Below, piece by piece: positions 8,607-16,386 of a DNA stretch of 62,382 nt (the stretch's first letter is position 1; each line of letters opens with the position of its first letter). The translations under genes were made by a program, and so were the position numbers. Source of the stretch: Sphingomonadaceae bacterium (lineage in GTDB: Bacteria > Pseudomonadota > Alphaproteobacteria > Sphingomonadales > Sphingomonadaceae); contig CANJUF010000016.1 in NCBI GenBank assembly GCA_947477745.1, forward strand, positions 1-62,382, written 5' to 3'. A model generated the notes under the pieces. That model was not told the origin of the DNA and ran no database searches. It saw nothing but the letters and a program-made list of their open reading frames with translations.

Positions 8607-9362
8607 TCAAGCGTCGAAGCCGGGGCAGTCTCGCGCGGCCTTGCGCAGCATGGCGGGCCAAAAAGCATGGTGGACAAACAGATTGCCCAGCTTCGCGACG
8701 TGGCCCGGCATGTCTTCCTGCACCTGCTGCGGGGCGGGGACGATCTCGTGTCCGGTGCCGAGTGCCCGGATTTGCGAGGTACAGGCGAATTCCAGGGTCA
8801 TCATCCGGTAGAATGCCTCGCCCACGCTTTCTCCGGTTGTCAGCGTTCCGTGGTTGCGCAGGATCATCAGGTTTTTCGATCCGAGATCGGCTTGCAGCCG
8901 CTCGCGCTCGGCAAGGTCGTCGGCGACGCCTTCGTACTCGTGATAGGCCACGTCGTGGATCACCTGAAGCGCGGTCTGGGTGAGCGGCAAAAGGCCCTCC
9001 TTCATCGTCGAAACCGCCGCGCCGTCGAGCGTGTGAAGGTGAATGACGCAGTTCACGTCGCTCCGCCCGCCAAGCACCGCACTGTGGATGGTGTAGGCCG
9101 CCGGGTTCATCGGATGGCCAGGCGGCGCGATCACGTTGCCTTCGAAATCCACCCGCATCAGGCTCGACGCGGTGATCTCCTCGAATAGCAGGCCGAACGG
9201 ATTGAGCAGGAAGGTGCCATCGGGCAGCCGCGCCGACATATGGGTGGCGATGTGATCGTCCCAGCCATTCAGTGCGCACAGACGAAAGGCGGCGGCAAGA
9301 TCGCGCCGGATCGTTGCCTCGGCGGCTTGATCGGTCTCGGGTTCGCGGGTCATGGTCGCCAT
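8607..9362 (-). CDS. Class II aldolase/adducin family protein
   Basis: A 251-residue zinc-dependent aldolase-fold protein. Metal ligands are visible as HLH (H108 and H110) and the later His in LRNHGTLTTG (about 171), the family hallmark; NPFGLLFEEITASSL matches the substrate-binding stretch. Members cleave or epimerise sugar phosphates (fuculose, ribulose), but this subgroup, without an obvious phosphate site, is usually of unknown substrate. It is followed closely by the ABM-domain gene and preceded, 24 bases away, by a VOC gene, suggesting one small catabolic operon. Confidence 0.85.
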   Translation of the reverse strand: MATMTREPETDQAAEATIRRDLAAAFRLCALNGWDDHIATHMSARLPDGTFLLNPFGLLFEEITASSLMRVDFEGNVIAPPGHPMNPAAYTIHSAVLGGRSDVNCVIHLHTLDGAAVSTMKEGLLPLTQTALQVIHDVAYHEYEGVADDLAERERLQADLGSKNLMILRNHGTLTTGESVGEAFYRMMTLEFACTSQIRALGTGHEIVPAPQQVQEDMPGHVAKLGNLFVHHAFWPAMLRKAARDCPGFDA

Positions 9363-9386
9363 GGCGTGTCTCCTCTCGCGGGCCGC

Positions 9387-9806
9387 TCAAGCGGCGGGCG
9401 CGGTCATTTGTACTACTTCGTTGATATGGCCTTCGGGGTCGAGCACGAAAGCGACCTTGATGCCGAACGCAGGTATCTCGCGGATCGGTTCGGCAAGGCT
9501 GCCGCCTGCCGCCAGCGCTCGCGCGCAGACCGCGTCGATGTCTTGCGTGAAAAAACCCTGCACGGCCTCGCCAGCAGCGGGCGGATTGCCATCGAGAAAG
9601 CTGATGAGAGTAAGGCCGCCCGCTTCCCGCCCTGCGCTTGGTTTGTAGCTAATCTCCGAGATGGGCCGGCCGAACATCACGTCGGTATGACGGTTGTTTT
9701 CTGCGAGGCCGAACACCTCGGCATAGAAGCGTCCCATCGCATCGAGATCGGCAACGAAGGTCTTGGCGAAGACATAGGAAGTGTCGTGCGGCGGTGCGGC
9801 TGTCAT
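9387..9806 (-). CDS. VOC family (glyoxalase/bleomycin-resistance fold) protein
   Basis: A 139-residue vicinal-oxygen-chelate protein: FVADLDAMGRFYAEVFGL at the N-terminus and DPEGHINEVVQM at the C-terminus (the ExV metal-ligand strand). The reaction cannot be told from sequence; lactoylglutathione lyase, dioxygenase and binding functions all occur. The ATG at 9806 has AGAGGA upstream; the open frame extends to 9875 but toward the tRNA promoter region. It is the first gene of the VOC-aldolase-ABM series on the minus strand. Confidence 0.8.
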   Translation of the reverse strand: MTAAPPHDTSYVFAKTFVADLDAMGRFYAEVFGLAENNRHTDVMFGRPISEISYKPSAGREAGGLTLISFLDGNPPAAGEAVQGFFTQDIDAVCARALAAGGSLAEPIREIPAFGIKVAFVLDPEGHINEVVQMTAPAA

Positions 9807-9882
9807 CCCGGATCCTCTTTGTGCGGATCGGCAGCGTAACACACTGGCGAGCCTGTTCAATGCAGCACGGACCAAGGAAGGC

Positions 9883-9957
9883 TGGCTGGGGCGGCAGGAT
9901 TCGAACCTGCGAATGCCGGCATCAAAAGCCGGTGCCTTACCGCTTGGCGACGCCCCA
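9883..9957 (-). tRNA. tRNA-Gln (UUG)
   Basis: On the minus strand the 75 bases fold as a complete cloverleaf. The acceptor arms are TGGGGCG/CGCCCCA, the anticodon loop TTTTGAT has anticodon TTG, the T-loop is GTTCGAATC, and discriminator G plus CCA are encoded in the DNA. It is the only conventional tRNA seen in the window. Confidence 0.96.
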
Positions 9958-10007
9958 GCAGGCCGGGAGCGCCTAGCCGCTCGCGCCCGGTTTGAAAAGC
10001 CCGTGAC

Positions 10008-10859
10008 TCACGCTTTGGCCATTACCGCGTCGATGTCGGCGGCGCTGTGGCGTTCCTTGATCTTGCCCTCACCATCGAGGTTGACCACCCGGCCGCGCTT
10101 TACCCCTTCGCGCGCATCGATCTCGCGCACCCAGCGCCCGACGTTCTCGTAGCTGGCCACGTCGAGAAACTCCGCTCCGCCATCATATGCTTTGCCGTGG
10201 ACGAACATCGACAGCCATGCATAGTTGGCGATGTCGGCGATCGAATATTCGTCGCCCGCGAGAAACCGCGATTCGGCAAGTCGCCGGTCGGCAACGTCGA
10301 AGCTGCGCTTTGCTTCCATCGCGTAGCGGTTGATCGGATACTCGTAGCGTTCGGGGGCATAGGCGTAAAAGTGGCCGAAGCCGCCGCCGAGCACCGGTCC
10401 GGTCGACATTTGCCACATCAGCCACGAGAAGCACTCAGCCCGCGCCGCCGGGTCCGAGGGGATGAAGGCGCCGAACTTTTCGGCGAGGTGCAGCAGGATC
10501 GCGCCCGATTCGAACACGCGGAACGGCTCCGGCCCGGAACAATCGAGCAGGCCGGGGATCTTGGAATTGGGATTGACCGCCACGAACCCCGAACCGAACT
10601 GGTCGGCATCCATGATGTTGATGATCCATGCATCGTATTCGGCGCCGCTGTAGCCCGCGAGCAGCAGTTCTTCGAACAGGATCGTTACCTTGATGCCGTT
10701 TGGCGTGCCCAGCGAATAGAGCTGGAACGGATGTTGGCCGCGCGGGAGCGTCGTTTCATGTGTAGCGCCGGATATTGGCCGGTTGAGCTTCGAAAAGCGG
10801 CCGCCGCTCTCCTGGTCCCAGGTCCAGACTTTCGGGGGGGTGTAGGGTGCATCGGCCAT
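10008..10859 (-). CDS. Glutathione S-transferase family, YghU-like (glutathione-dependent disulfide-bond oxidoreductase)
   Basis: A 283-residue GST of the Nu/YghU type. An N-terminal extension (YTPPKVWTWDQESGGRFSKLNRP) precedes the thioredoxin-like domain QLYSLGTPNGIKVTILFEEL; an all-helical C-terminal domain follows (WLMWQMSTGPVLGGGFGHFY). YghU-type enzymes bind two glutathiones and reduce organic hydroperoxides or disulfides. Start at 10859 (MADAPYTPP) is preferred over 10874. It is transcribed away from topoisomerase IB (86-base divergent gap). It is one of three glutathione-fold enzymes within 4 kb. Confidence 0.88.
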   Translation of the reverse strand: MADAPYTPPKVWTWDQESGGRFSKLNRPISGATHETTLPRGQHPFQLYSLGTPNGIKVTILFEELLLAGYSGAEYDAWIINIMDADQFGSGFVAVNPNSKIPGLLDCSGPEPFRVFESGAILLHLAEKFGAFIPSDPAARAECFSWLMWQMSTGPVLGGGFGHFYAYAPERYEYPINRYAMEAKRSFDVADRRLAESRFLAGDEYSIADIANYAWLSMFVHGKAYDGGAEFLDVASYENVGRWVREIDAREGVKRGRVVNLDGEGKIKERHSAADIDAVMAKA

Positions 10860-10944
10860 TGTCGCTTCTCTCATCTGCTGCTCGCGCAGACTATGGCATG
10901 AGCATGGGGAACCGCAAGCAGGCTTGCCGGGTTAGGTCGGCATC

Positions 10945-11979
10945 ATGGCAACCACCCGGATAATGACTGCGAGCGCCGACCACCTGGTGTTCGTGGACGA
11001 AGACATGCCCGGTCTCACCCGCCACAAGGCAGGGCGCGGCTGGTATTACCGTGACGCGGCGGGAAAGCGCATCACCGACCGCGCCGAGATCACGCGGCTC
11101 AATGCCATCGCGCTGCCGCCGGCCTATATCGACACCTGGTATTGCCCCGCGCCCAATGGCCACATCCTTGCAACTGGCATGGACGCGCGCGGGCGCAAGC
11201 AATACCGCTATCATCCCGATTTCAGGGCGCAGCGCGACGGCGAGAAATTCGGCGGCACCGCCGGTTTCGGAAGAATGCTGCCGCTGGTGCGCAAGCGGGT
11301 CGAGGCCGATCTCAAGGCCCTGCAGCCGACGTTCGAGTGTGCCCTGGCAAGTGTCGTCCGCTTGCTCGATTCGACCTTCATCCGGATCGGCAATGAACAA
11401 TATGCCAAGCAGAACGGCAGCTTCGGCGCGAGCACGCTGCGCATGAAGCACGTCAAGCTAAAGGGCAGCACCTTGCGGCTGCGATACCGCGCCAAGAGTG
11501 GGGTGCAGCGTGAAATGACTGTGAGCGACCGGGGGCTCGCCCGGTTCGTGCGCAAGATGCAGGACCTGCCCGGTCAGAACCTGTTCCAGTACCTCGGCGA
11601 AGACGGTGCCGCGCGGCCCGTCACCTCATGCGAAGTGAACGCTTACCTGCGCGAGACGATGGGAGCTGATTTCACCGCCAAGAATTTCCGCACCTGGCAT
11701 GCCAGCGTCATCGCCTTCGAAGCGCTCGCCAGCGCGCGCGAGCCGGTCGGGATCAAACTGCTGATGCAGCAGGTTTCGGATATGCTGGGCAATACGCCCA
11801 CTGTCGCGCGCGCCAGCTATGTCCACCCCCGGGTGCTCGATCTCGTCGATGTGCAGGAGGAATGGCGCGCCGGGCTGGTCCTCCCGCGCCGCACCCGCTG
11901 GCTCAGCCGATACGAACGCGGCCTGATCGAATTGCTCGCATCGCCCGCGGACGCCCCGGCTGCGGTGCAGCGCGCCTGA
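10945..11979 (+). CDS. DNA topoisomerase IB (poxvirus-like bacterial type)
   Basis: A 344-residue type IB topoisomerase that relaxes supercoils through a 3'-phosphotyrosine. The N-terminal domain carries YIDTWYCPAPNGHILATG; the catalytic domain has IRIGNEQYAK (about 147-155), KLKGSTL, FRTWH (Arg249, His252) and the nucleophile Tyr292 in ARASYVHP. All expected catalytic elements are present and length fits the bacterial family (about 330-360). It appears to be a stand-alone gene. Confidence 0.92.
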   Translation: MATTRIMTASADHLVFVDEDMPGLTRHKAGRGWYYRDAAGKRITDRAEITRLNAIALPPAYIDTWYCPAPNGHILATGMDARGRKQYRYHPDFRAQRDGEKFGGTAGFGRMLPLVRKRVEADLKALQPTFECALASVVRLLDSTFIRIGNEQYAKQNGSFGASTLRMKHVKLKGSTLRLRYRAKSGVQREMTVSDRGLARFVRKMQDLPGQNLFQYLGEDGAARPVTSCEVNAYLRETMGADFTAKNFRTWHASVIAFEALASAREPVGIKLLMQQVSDMLGNTPTVARASYVHPRVLDLVDVQEEWRAGLVLPRRTRWLSRYERGLIELLASPADAPAAVQRA

Positions 11980-12037
11980 TTGCCGGTTGACTCGTGCGCG
12001 GCCGCGGGCTGCAATGCGCTCACGAGGGAGAGCGTGC

Positions 12038-12640
12038 ATGTCAGGCCAGTTCAAATATGTGCCCGAGAGGGGCCGTCCGCTGTCGAACCGCACCGCCGAA
12101 CTGGTCGTCCGCGGGCAGTATCACAAGTTCATGCTGATCCCGCCGATGGAGCATCACACCCGCTGGTTCGATGCAGGGCCAGTTTCGATCGGGGTGGAGG
12201 CGCGCGCGCTCGGCAGCGAGACTCACATTATCCGTGGTCCGAGCATTCACGTGTTCGACGCCGCGCACGAAAAGGAGTTTGTGCGCTTCGATATCTTCGG
12301 CGACGTGCTGCACTATCACTTCGTGCTGGCGGAAAAGGATCACAACATCGTCTGGGGTTACGACCCGGACACCAACGGGCCGATGCTCGATTGGGCGATC
12401 GCCGCGCTGCGCGACCGTTTGCCGACCATGCTCCGCAAGGCCGGGGCAGAAGGCACTGCGCGCGAAGTCGAGCAGCAGGGCTGGGACGCCTCGGTGCTCG
12501 AGGACGTACGCGCCGAAGCAGTCAAGGCGCTGCGCCCGCGGCCGGATGACGCTGAGCGCGCCCGCGAGGGAGCTGCGTGGATGGCACAGTGGAAAGACGT
12601 CCATCCGCAGTTCAACACGGTCGAGGAAGGCGAGATCTGA
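12038..12640 (+). CDS. Conserved protein of unknown function, first gene of a GST/SDR operon
   Basis: I do not recognise this 200-residue protein. It has no signal peptide, no membrane segment and no known nucleotide motif. Visible features are a His-rich N-terminal half (HKFMLIPPMEHHTRWFD, HIIRGPSIHVFD, VLHYHFVLAEKDHN), which might bind metal, and a charged helical C-terminus (residues about 110-200). The ATG at 12038 follows GAGGGAGAG. A GST gene begins 12 bases after its stop, and a kappa-GST-like protein and an SDR follow with overlapping start/stop codons, so it is probably a partner or product-binding protein of that glutathione-dependent unit. Confidence 0.75.
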   Translation: MSGQFKYVPERGRPLSNRTAELVVRGQYHKFMLIPPMEHHTRWFDAGPVSIGVEARALGSETHIIRGPSIHVFDAAHEKEFVRFDIFGDVLHYHFVLAEKDHNIVWGYDPDTNGPMLDWAIAALRDRLPTMLRKAGAEGTAREVEQQGWDASVLEDVRAEAVKALRPRPDDAERAREGAAWMAQWKDVHPQFNTVEEGEI

Positions 12641-12652
12641 GGCAGCCGCCCG

Positions 12653-13348
12653 GTGATCGAACTGTACACTGCCGCCACGCCCAACGGCTGGAAAGTCTCC
12701 ATCATTCTGGAGGAGTGCGCGCTTGCCTACCGCGCCCATCCGATCGCGCTGGGCAAGGGAGAGCAGCGCAGCGAGGCGTTTCTTGAAATCAGCCCCAACG
12801 GGCGCATCCCCGCGATCGTCGATACCCAGCCTGAGGGCGGCGGCGATCCGGTCTCGGTGTTCGAGACCGCCGCGATCCTGATTTACCTCGGCGACAAGAC
12901 CGGCAAGTTTCTGCCCGGCGATCTGCGCGCGCGGACCGAGACGTTAGAATGGCTGATCTGGCAAGCGACGAACCTTGGCCCAATGCTTGGGCAGCATGGC
13001 CACTTTGCGCTCTATGCCATTGAAAAGCTTCCTTATGCGATTGAGCGATATCGCAATGAGGCGCTGCGGCTCTATGGCGTGATGGACCGAAGGCTGGACG
13101 GCCGGGAATATCTTGCCGCCGGGCAATACACGATTGCCGACATGGCCTGTTTCCCCTGGGTGCAAACCTGGAAGGCGCAATCTATCCCTCTCGCCGATTT
13201 CCCCAATGTGAAAGCGTGGTACGAGCGGCTGAAGCAGCGGCCCGCGCTGCGCCGGGGCATGGACCTGATGCGCGCGGGCATGGCGCCAAGCGGCCAGTTT
13301 ACCGAGGAAGCCCGCCGCAATCTGTTCGGAACAGGAAACCCGCAATGA
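12653..13348 (+). CDS. Glutathione S-transferase (YfcG/Ure2-like)
   Basis: A 231-residue GST starting with GTG. The N-terminal thioredoxin domain reads IELYTAATPNGWKVSIILEE, and ISPNGRIPAIVD is the cis-Pro glutathione-binding loop; VFETAAILIYL contains the acidic residue of the glutathione site. The C-terminal helical domain includes YTIADMACFPWVQTW. The TPNG pattern is that of Nu/Ure2-type enzymes with disulfide-reductase and peroxidase activity. Stop and the next ATG overlap (ATGA at 13345-13348), showing translational coupling to the following gene. Confidence 0.88.
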   Translation: MIELYTAATPNGWKVSIILEECALAYRAHPIALGKGEQRSEAFLEISPNGRIPAIVDTQPEGGGDPVSVFETAAILIYLGDKTGKFLPGDLRARTETLEWLIWQATNLGPMLGQHGHFALYAIEKLPYAIERYRNEALRLYGVMDRRLDGREYLAAGQYTIADMACFPWVQTWKAQSIPLADFPNVKAWYERLKQRPALRRGMDLMRAGMAPSGQFTEEARRNLFGTGNPQ

Positions 13349-13962
13349 TCAACCGTGTCGAATTCTTCTACGATCTGTCCTCGCCTTGGACCTTCATGGC
13401 GTTTCACGCAATCCGCCCGATCCTTGAAGAGGCGGGCACTGCCATGACGCTGCGCCCGCTGCTGGTCGGCGGCGTGTTCAATGCAGTCAACCAGGGGGTC
13501 TATGAGAACCGCGCCAACGCGCAGTCTCCCAAGGCCCGCGCCTTGGCGAAATGGACCAAGGAATGGGCGGCGTTCGCCGGGGTGCCCATGAACTTTCCCT
13601 CGCCGCATCACCCACTGCGCTCGGTCCACGCGATGCGGTTTTGCTGTACGCTGGAGGAAAATCAGCCTGCGCTCGACAGGTTCTCGCGTGCAGCGTTCGA
13701 GGCCTATTTCCGCGATCAGCGCAATCTCGACGATCCCGCAGAATTGATCGCGGTGGCCGAAGCCTGCAAGCTTGATGGCGATGCCTTGGCGGACATGGCG
13801 CAGAGCCAGCCGATCAAGGACCGGCTGCGCGCCAACACCGAAGAAGCCATCGCGCGCGGGGCCTTCGGATCGCCGACGATCTTCGTCGACCAGGATCACA
13901 TGTATTTCGGCAATGACCAGTTGCCGCTGGTGCGCGCGCGGTTGCTGGGCGGTGTGCAATGA
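13345..13962 (+). CDS. 2-hydroxychromene-2-carboxylate isomerase / kappa-class GST (DsbA-like fold)
   Basis: A 205-residue thioredoxin-fold protein with the HCCA-isomerase/GST-kappa signature FFYDLSSPWTF at residues 6-16 (Ser replaces the redox Cys of DsbA) and the cis-Pro loop GAFGSPTIFVD near 175. Homologues isomerise cyclic aromatic intermediates with glutathione (naphthalene pathway) or act as kappa GSTs. It overlaps by four bases with both neighbours, so GST, this protein and the SDR are translated as a coupled unit. Its natural substrate is unknown. Confidence 0.85.
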   Translation: MINRVEFFYDLSSPWTFMAFHAIRPILEEAGTAMTLRPLLVGGVFNAVNQGVYENRANAQSPKARALAKWTKEWAAFAGVPMNFPSPHHPLRSVHAMRFCCTLEENQPALDRFSRAAFEAYFRDQRNLDDPAELIAVAEACKLDGDALADMAQSQPIKDRLRANTEEAIARGAFGSPTIFVDQDHMYFGNDQLPLVRARLLGGVQ

Positions 13963-14783
13963 GCCGGCCGCTGGAAGGCAGGATCGCTGTCGTCGCGGGA
14001 TCAAGCCGGGGCGCGGGAAATGGCATCGCCGTTGAACTCGGCGCGGCAGGAGCCAAGGTTTATTGCCTGGGCCGGACCCTGAAAGCCGGAGAGGGAGAAC
14101 GCAGCGGATCGCTTGAAGAGACCGTCGCCGAAATCGAGGCGCTGGGCGGGCAAGCCGTGGCCGTGGCCTGCGATGCAACCGACGACGCGGTGCTGGGCGA
14201 GATCATTGAGCGTGTTCGCCGCGAGGAAGGCCGGCTCGATGTGCTGGTCAACAGCGTGTTTTCGGCGGGCCGACTTGCGCCGTTCATCGGCAAGCGGTTC
14301 TGGGCAATACCGTCAAGCGTGTGGGAGAGCGTCGTCGATCTCGGCGCGCGTTCCGCCTATTATGCCAGCCGTCATGCGGCGCCACTGATGATCGAGACGG
14401 CGGCAACGCATGGCGTCACCCCTCTCATCGTCAACGTTACCGGGCGCGGCTCGTTGCGCTATCGCTACAACGCGATTTATGGCGTCGGCAAATCCGCGAC
14501 CGAGCGGCAAACCCGCGACATGGCGCTTGACCTCAAGGACCACGGCGTCGCCACTGCTTCGATCTGGCCTAACGGTCATACTGCCGACCGGCCGCATCAG
14601 GAAACGATGCGTTACAGCGGCCGCGCCGTTGTGGCGCTGGCGGGCGATCGCGATCTGATGGCACGGACCGGTAAGCATTACTGGTCGGCTGAACTGGGCG
14701 CGGAATACGGCTTTACCGACGAGCACGGCCATACGCATGTGCCCGGCCCGCTGGTCGATGAGTACAGTCTGGATACAGAATAG
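13959..14783 (+). CDS. SDR family oxidoreductase (DHRS1-like)
   Basis: A 274-residue SDR with VAGSSRGAGNGIA (about 12-24, TGxxxGxG variant) and the YGVGK active pair; RT after beta-2 favours NADP. The long insertion LAPFIGKRFWAIPSSVWESV after the NSV motif is a DHRS1-type feature. It is the last gene of the operon beginning at 12038 and converges on ilvE, from which only 12 bases separate it. Substrate unknown; with two glutathione enzymes upstream it may reduce or oxidise a product of glutathione-dependent isomerisation. Confidence 0.85.
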   Translation: MSRPLEGRIAVVAGSSRGAGNGIAVELGAAGAKVYCLGRTLKAGEGERSGSLEETVAEIEALGGQAVAVACDATDDAVLGEIIERVRREEGRLDVLVNSVFSAGRLAPFIGKRFWAIPSSVWESVVDLGARSAYYASRHAAPLMIETAATHGVTPLIVNVTGRGSLRYRYNAIYGVGKSATERQTRDMALDLKDHGVATASIWPNGHTADRPHQETMRYSGRAVVALAGDRDLMARTGKHYWSAELGAEYGFTDEHGHTHVPGPLVDEYSLDTE

Positions 14784-14795
14784 GCGCCGCCGCCG

Positions 14796-15896
14796 TCAGG
14801 CGATTTTCTTCACCCAGCCGTGGGTGTCGGGCGCGGTTCCGCGCTGGATCGAGACCAGCCGCTCCTTGAGACGCATGGTAAGCTGGCCCGGACCGCCCGA
14901 GCCCACGGTGAAGGCAGTGTCGCGGCCTTCAACTTTGCCGACCGGGGTGACCACGGCGGCGGTGCCGCAGGCGAAGCATTCGATCAGCTTGCCTGACTTT
15001 GCGTCGGCCGCCCACTGATCGATTGCGTAACGCTCTTCGCGCACGGTCAGGCCTTCCTCGCGGGCCAGGGTCATCAGGCTGTCGCGGGTGATGCCGGGCA
15101 GGATCGTTCCGCTGAGCGGCGGGGTGAGGAGAGTGCCGTCGTCGAACACGAAATAGAGGTTCATGCCGCCAAGCTCCTCGATCCACTTGTGTTCCTCGGC
15201 ATCGAGAAACACGACCTGATCGTGGCTGCGCGCGATCGCTTCGGCCTGGGGCACGAGGCTGGCTGCATAGTTGCCGCCGCATTTGGCAGCGCCGGTGCCG
15301 CCCGGCGCGGCGCGGCTGTAATCGGAGACCCAGATCGAGACGGCGGGCGCGCCCGACTTGAAGTAGTTTCCAGCAGGGCTTGCGATCACCATGTATTTGA
15401 ACTGTTTTGCCGGACGCACACCAAGGAATGCCTCGGTCGCGAACATGAAGGGGCGCAGGTAAAGCGAGCCGCCCTCGACGGTCGGAAACCAGTCACGATC
15501 CGCGAGCACGAGTTGGCGCACAGATTCGAGGAAAACCTCCTCCGGAAGCTCGGGCATGGCGAGGCGCCGGGCCGAGGCGTTGAGGCGCGCTGCGTTGGCC
15601 TCGGGGCGGAACAGCGCGATGCTGCCATCGGCGCGTGAGTAGGCCTTAAGTCCCTCGAATATTTCCTGCGCATAATGAAGCACGGCAGTCGCCGGATCGA
15701 GCGTGATCGGCCCGTAAGGCTCGACGCGGGCATCGTGCCAGCCGCGATCTTCGCTCCACTCGATCGTGACCATGTGGTCGGAGAAGGCGATGCCAAAGCC
15801 CGGATCTGCGAGCACCGCCGCGCGCTTTTCCGGCTCTGTCGGCGAAGGATGCGGAAGGTGCGCAAATTCGATGGACTGTTCGGCACTAGTCGCCAT
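14796..15896 (-). CDS. ilvE: Branched-chain amino-acid aminotransferase
   Basis: IlvE makes valine, leucine and isoleucine from their 2-oxo acids with glutamate, using PLP. The 366-residue protein is of the longer (type II, eukaryote-like) class: VLHYAQEIFEGLKAYSRADG and FRPEANAARLNASARRLAMP near the N-terminus, the PLP-lysine region GTGAAKCGGNYAAS, and ELGGMNLYFVFDDGTL. The ATG at 15896 is preceded by an unusually AT-rich stretch (about 15932-15975), a likely promoter. leuB, the leucine-pathway dehydrogenase, lies 4 kb away on the other strand. Confidence 0.95.
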   Translation of the reverse strand: MATSAEQSIEFAHLPHPSPTEPEKRAAVLADPGFGIAFSDHMVTIEWSEDRGWHDARVEPYGPITLDPATAVLHYAQEIFEGLKAYSRADGSIALFRPEANAARLNASARRLAMPELPEEVFLESVRQLVLADRDWFPTVEGGSLYLRPFMFATEAFLGVRPAKQFKYMVIASPAGNYFKSGAPAVSIWVSDYSRAAPGGTGAAKCGGNYAASLVPQAEAIARSHDQVVFLDAEEHKWIEELGGMNLYFVFDDGTLLTPPLSGTILPGITRDSLMTLAREEGLTVREERYAIDQWAADAKSGKLIECFACGTAAVVTPVGKVEGRDTAFTVGSGGPGQLTMRLKERLVSIQRGTAPDTHGWVKKIA

Positions 15897-16020
15897 TATT
15901 CACCCGCTCCCTCTGCGAAATTTCGCCAGATTTGAACTAATATTACAAAATCTACAATTGATAAGAAATTAATAGCAAGTGCAGTTTCTGCATCTCGCGA
16001 TAGTGGGTTTTGCCGCGCGA

Positions 16021-16081
16021 TAAAAGAGGGCTGGAGCCCGAAAATGAGAAAGGCCGCGCGGGGCAATCCCGCACGGCCTTT
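16021..16081 (-). terminator. Tandem intrinsic terminators of the mini-gene
   Basis: On the minus strand a 14-bp stem (AAAGGCCGTGCGGG, 16081-16068, with CCCGCGCGGCCTTT, 16062-16049) closes a 5-base loop and continues as CTCATTTTC. It is perfect with a single U-G wobble only on the minus strand, since the plus-strand version has a C-A mismatch. A second short hairpin (16028-16039) is followed by TCTTTTA. The strand bias shows the transcript runs leftward, from the mini-gene. Confidence 0.8.
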
Positions 16082-16139
16082 CGCATGGTCAGCGGCCGAA
16101 AGTGCCGCCGGCGAAGCCTTTACTGCTTACTTCGAATTT

Positions 16140-16196
16140 TCAGCAATAATGCTCCACGACGGAATGTACCGACCTCCCTGCTGAACCATGAGACAT
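16140..16196 (-). CDS. 18-residue mini-protein or leader peptide with extreme Shine-Dalgarno
   Basis: The frame from ATG 16196 to TGA 16140 encodes MSHGSAGRSVHSVVEHYC. Its ribosome site GAAAGGAGGTGA (complement of 16201-16212) is a 12-base match to the whole 16S rRNA 3' tail, and AGGAGG is 7 bases from the ATG. Two hairpins precede it and a strong terminator follows, so it has its own transcript of about 250 bases. The peptide has three His, three Val and a terminal Cys, no membrane segment and no recognised family. It could be a functional small protein, a leader peptide, or the translated part of a regulatory RNA. It does not look like an ilv attenuator: it lacks runs of branched-chain codons, and ilvE starts 150 bases beyond the terminator. 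Confidence 0.6.
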   Translation of the reverse strand: MSHGSAGRSVHSVVEHYC

Positions 16197-16197
16197 C

Positions 16198-16212
16198 GGG
16201 TCACCTCCTTTC
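16198..16212 (-). promoter_or_regulatory. Full-length anti-16S-tail ribosome-binding site
   Basis: The minus strand reads GAAAGGAGGTGACCC. Its first 12 bases pair without mismatch to the 3' end of 16S rRNA (UCACCUCCUUUC). Ordinary genes in this window show only 4-6 matching bases, so this site is exceptional and fixes the mini-gene start. Confidence 0.85.
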
Positions 16213-16230
16213 GCGCTGTTGAGCCAAGAC

Positions 16231-16270
16231 GCCGGTCTCCCGGCTGGGGCAACGGAAACTGCGGTTTCCG
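16231..16270 (-). promoter_or_regulatory. Two leader hairpins ahead of the mini-gene
   Basis: Read on the minus strand: hairpin A is a 7-bp stem CGGAAAC/GTTTCCG with loop CGCA (16270-16253), and hairpin B is GCCGG/CCGGC closed by a GAGA tetraloop (16244-16231). They lie 19 bases before the Shine-Dalgarno site and may stabilise the RNA or gate ribosome access. Confidence 0.55.
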
Positions 16271-16386
16271 GCCTGCCTTGAGACAATGTGTGAATTATTC
16301 CGCGCTGCACAACAAGTCTTGCAAAGATTTTTTTTGGCGTCAGAATCAAGCTTTCGCGGGTTATCCACGACGGCCCGCGCGCTCCT

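Larger units (their letters stand above)
15897..16386. other. 490-base intergenic region with a mini-gene
   Basis: The stretch between ilvE and the lipoprotein gene holds an AT-rich promoter-like zone (about 15932-15975), tandem terminator hairpins (16021-16081), an 18-codon mini-gene (16140-16196), two leader hairpins (16231-16270) and a T8 run at about 16328-16335. Each is listed separately. Nothing else recognisable was found. Confidence 0.7.

Noticed and set aside
16140..16196. ilv attenuator leader peptide for ilvE
   Set aside because: No run of Ile, Val or Leu codons, and ilvE starts about 150 bases past the terminators behind its own AT-rich promoter zone.
16140..16349. 69-residue frame containing the mini-gene
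   Set aside because: The extreme ribosome site sits inside this frame 7 bases (AGGAGG to ATG) before the ATG at 16196, so the 18-codon reading is the supported one.
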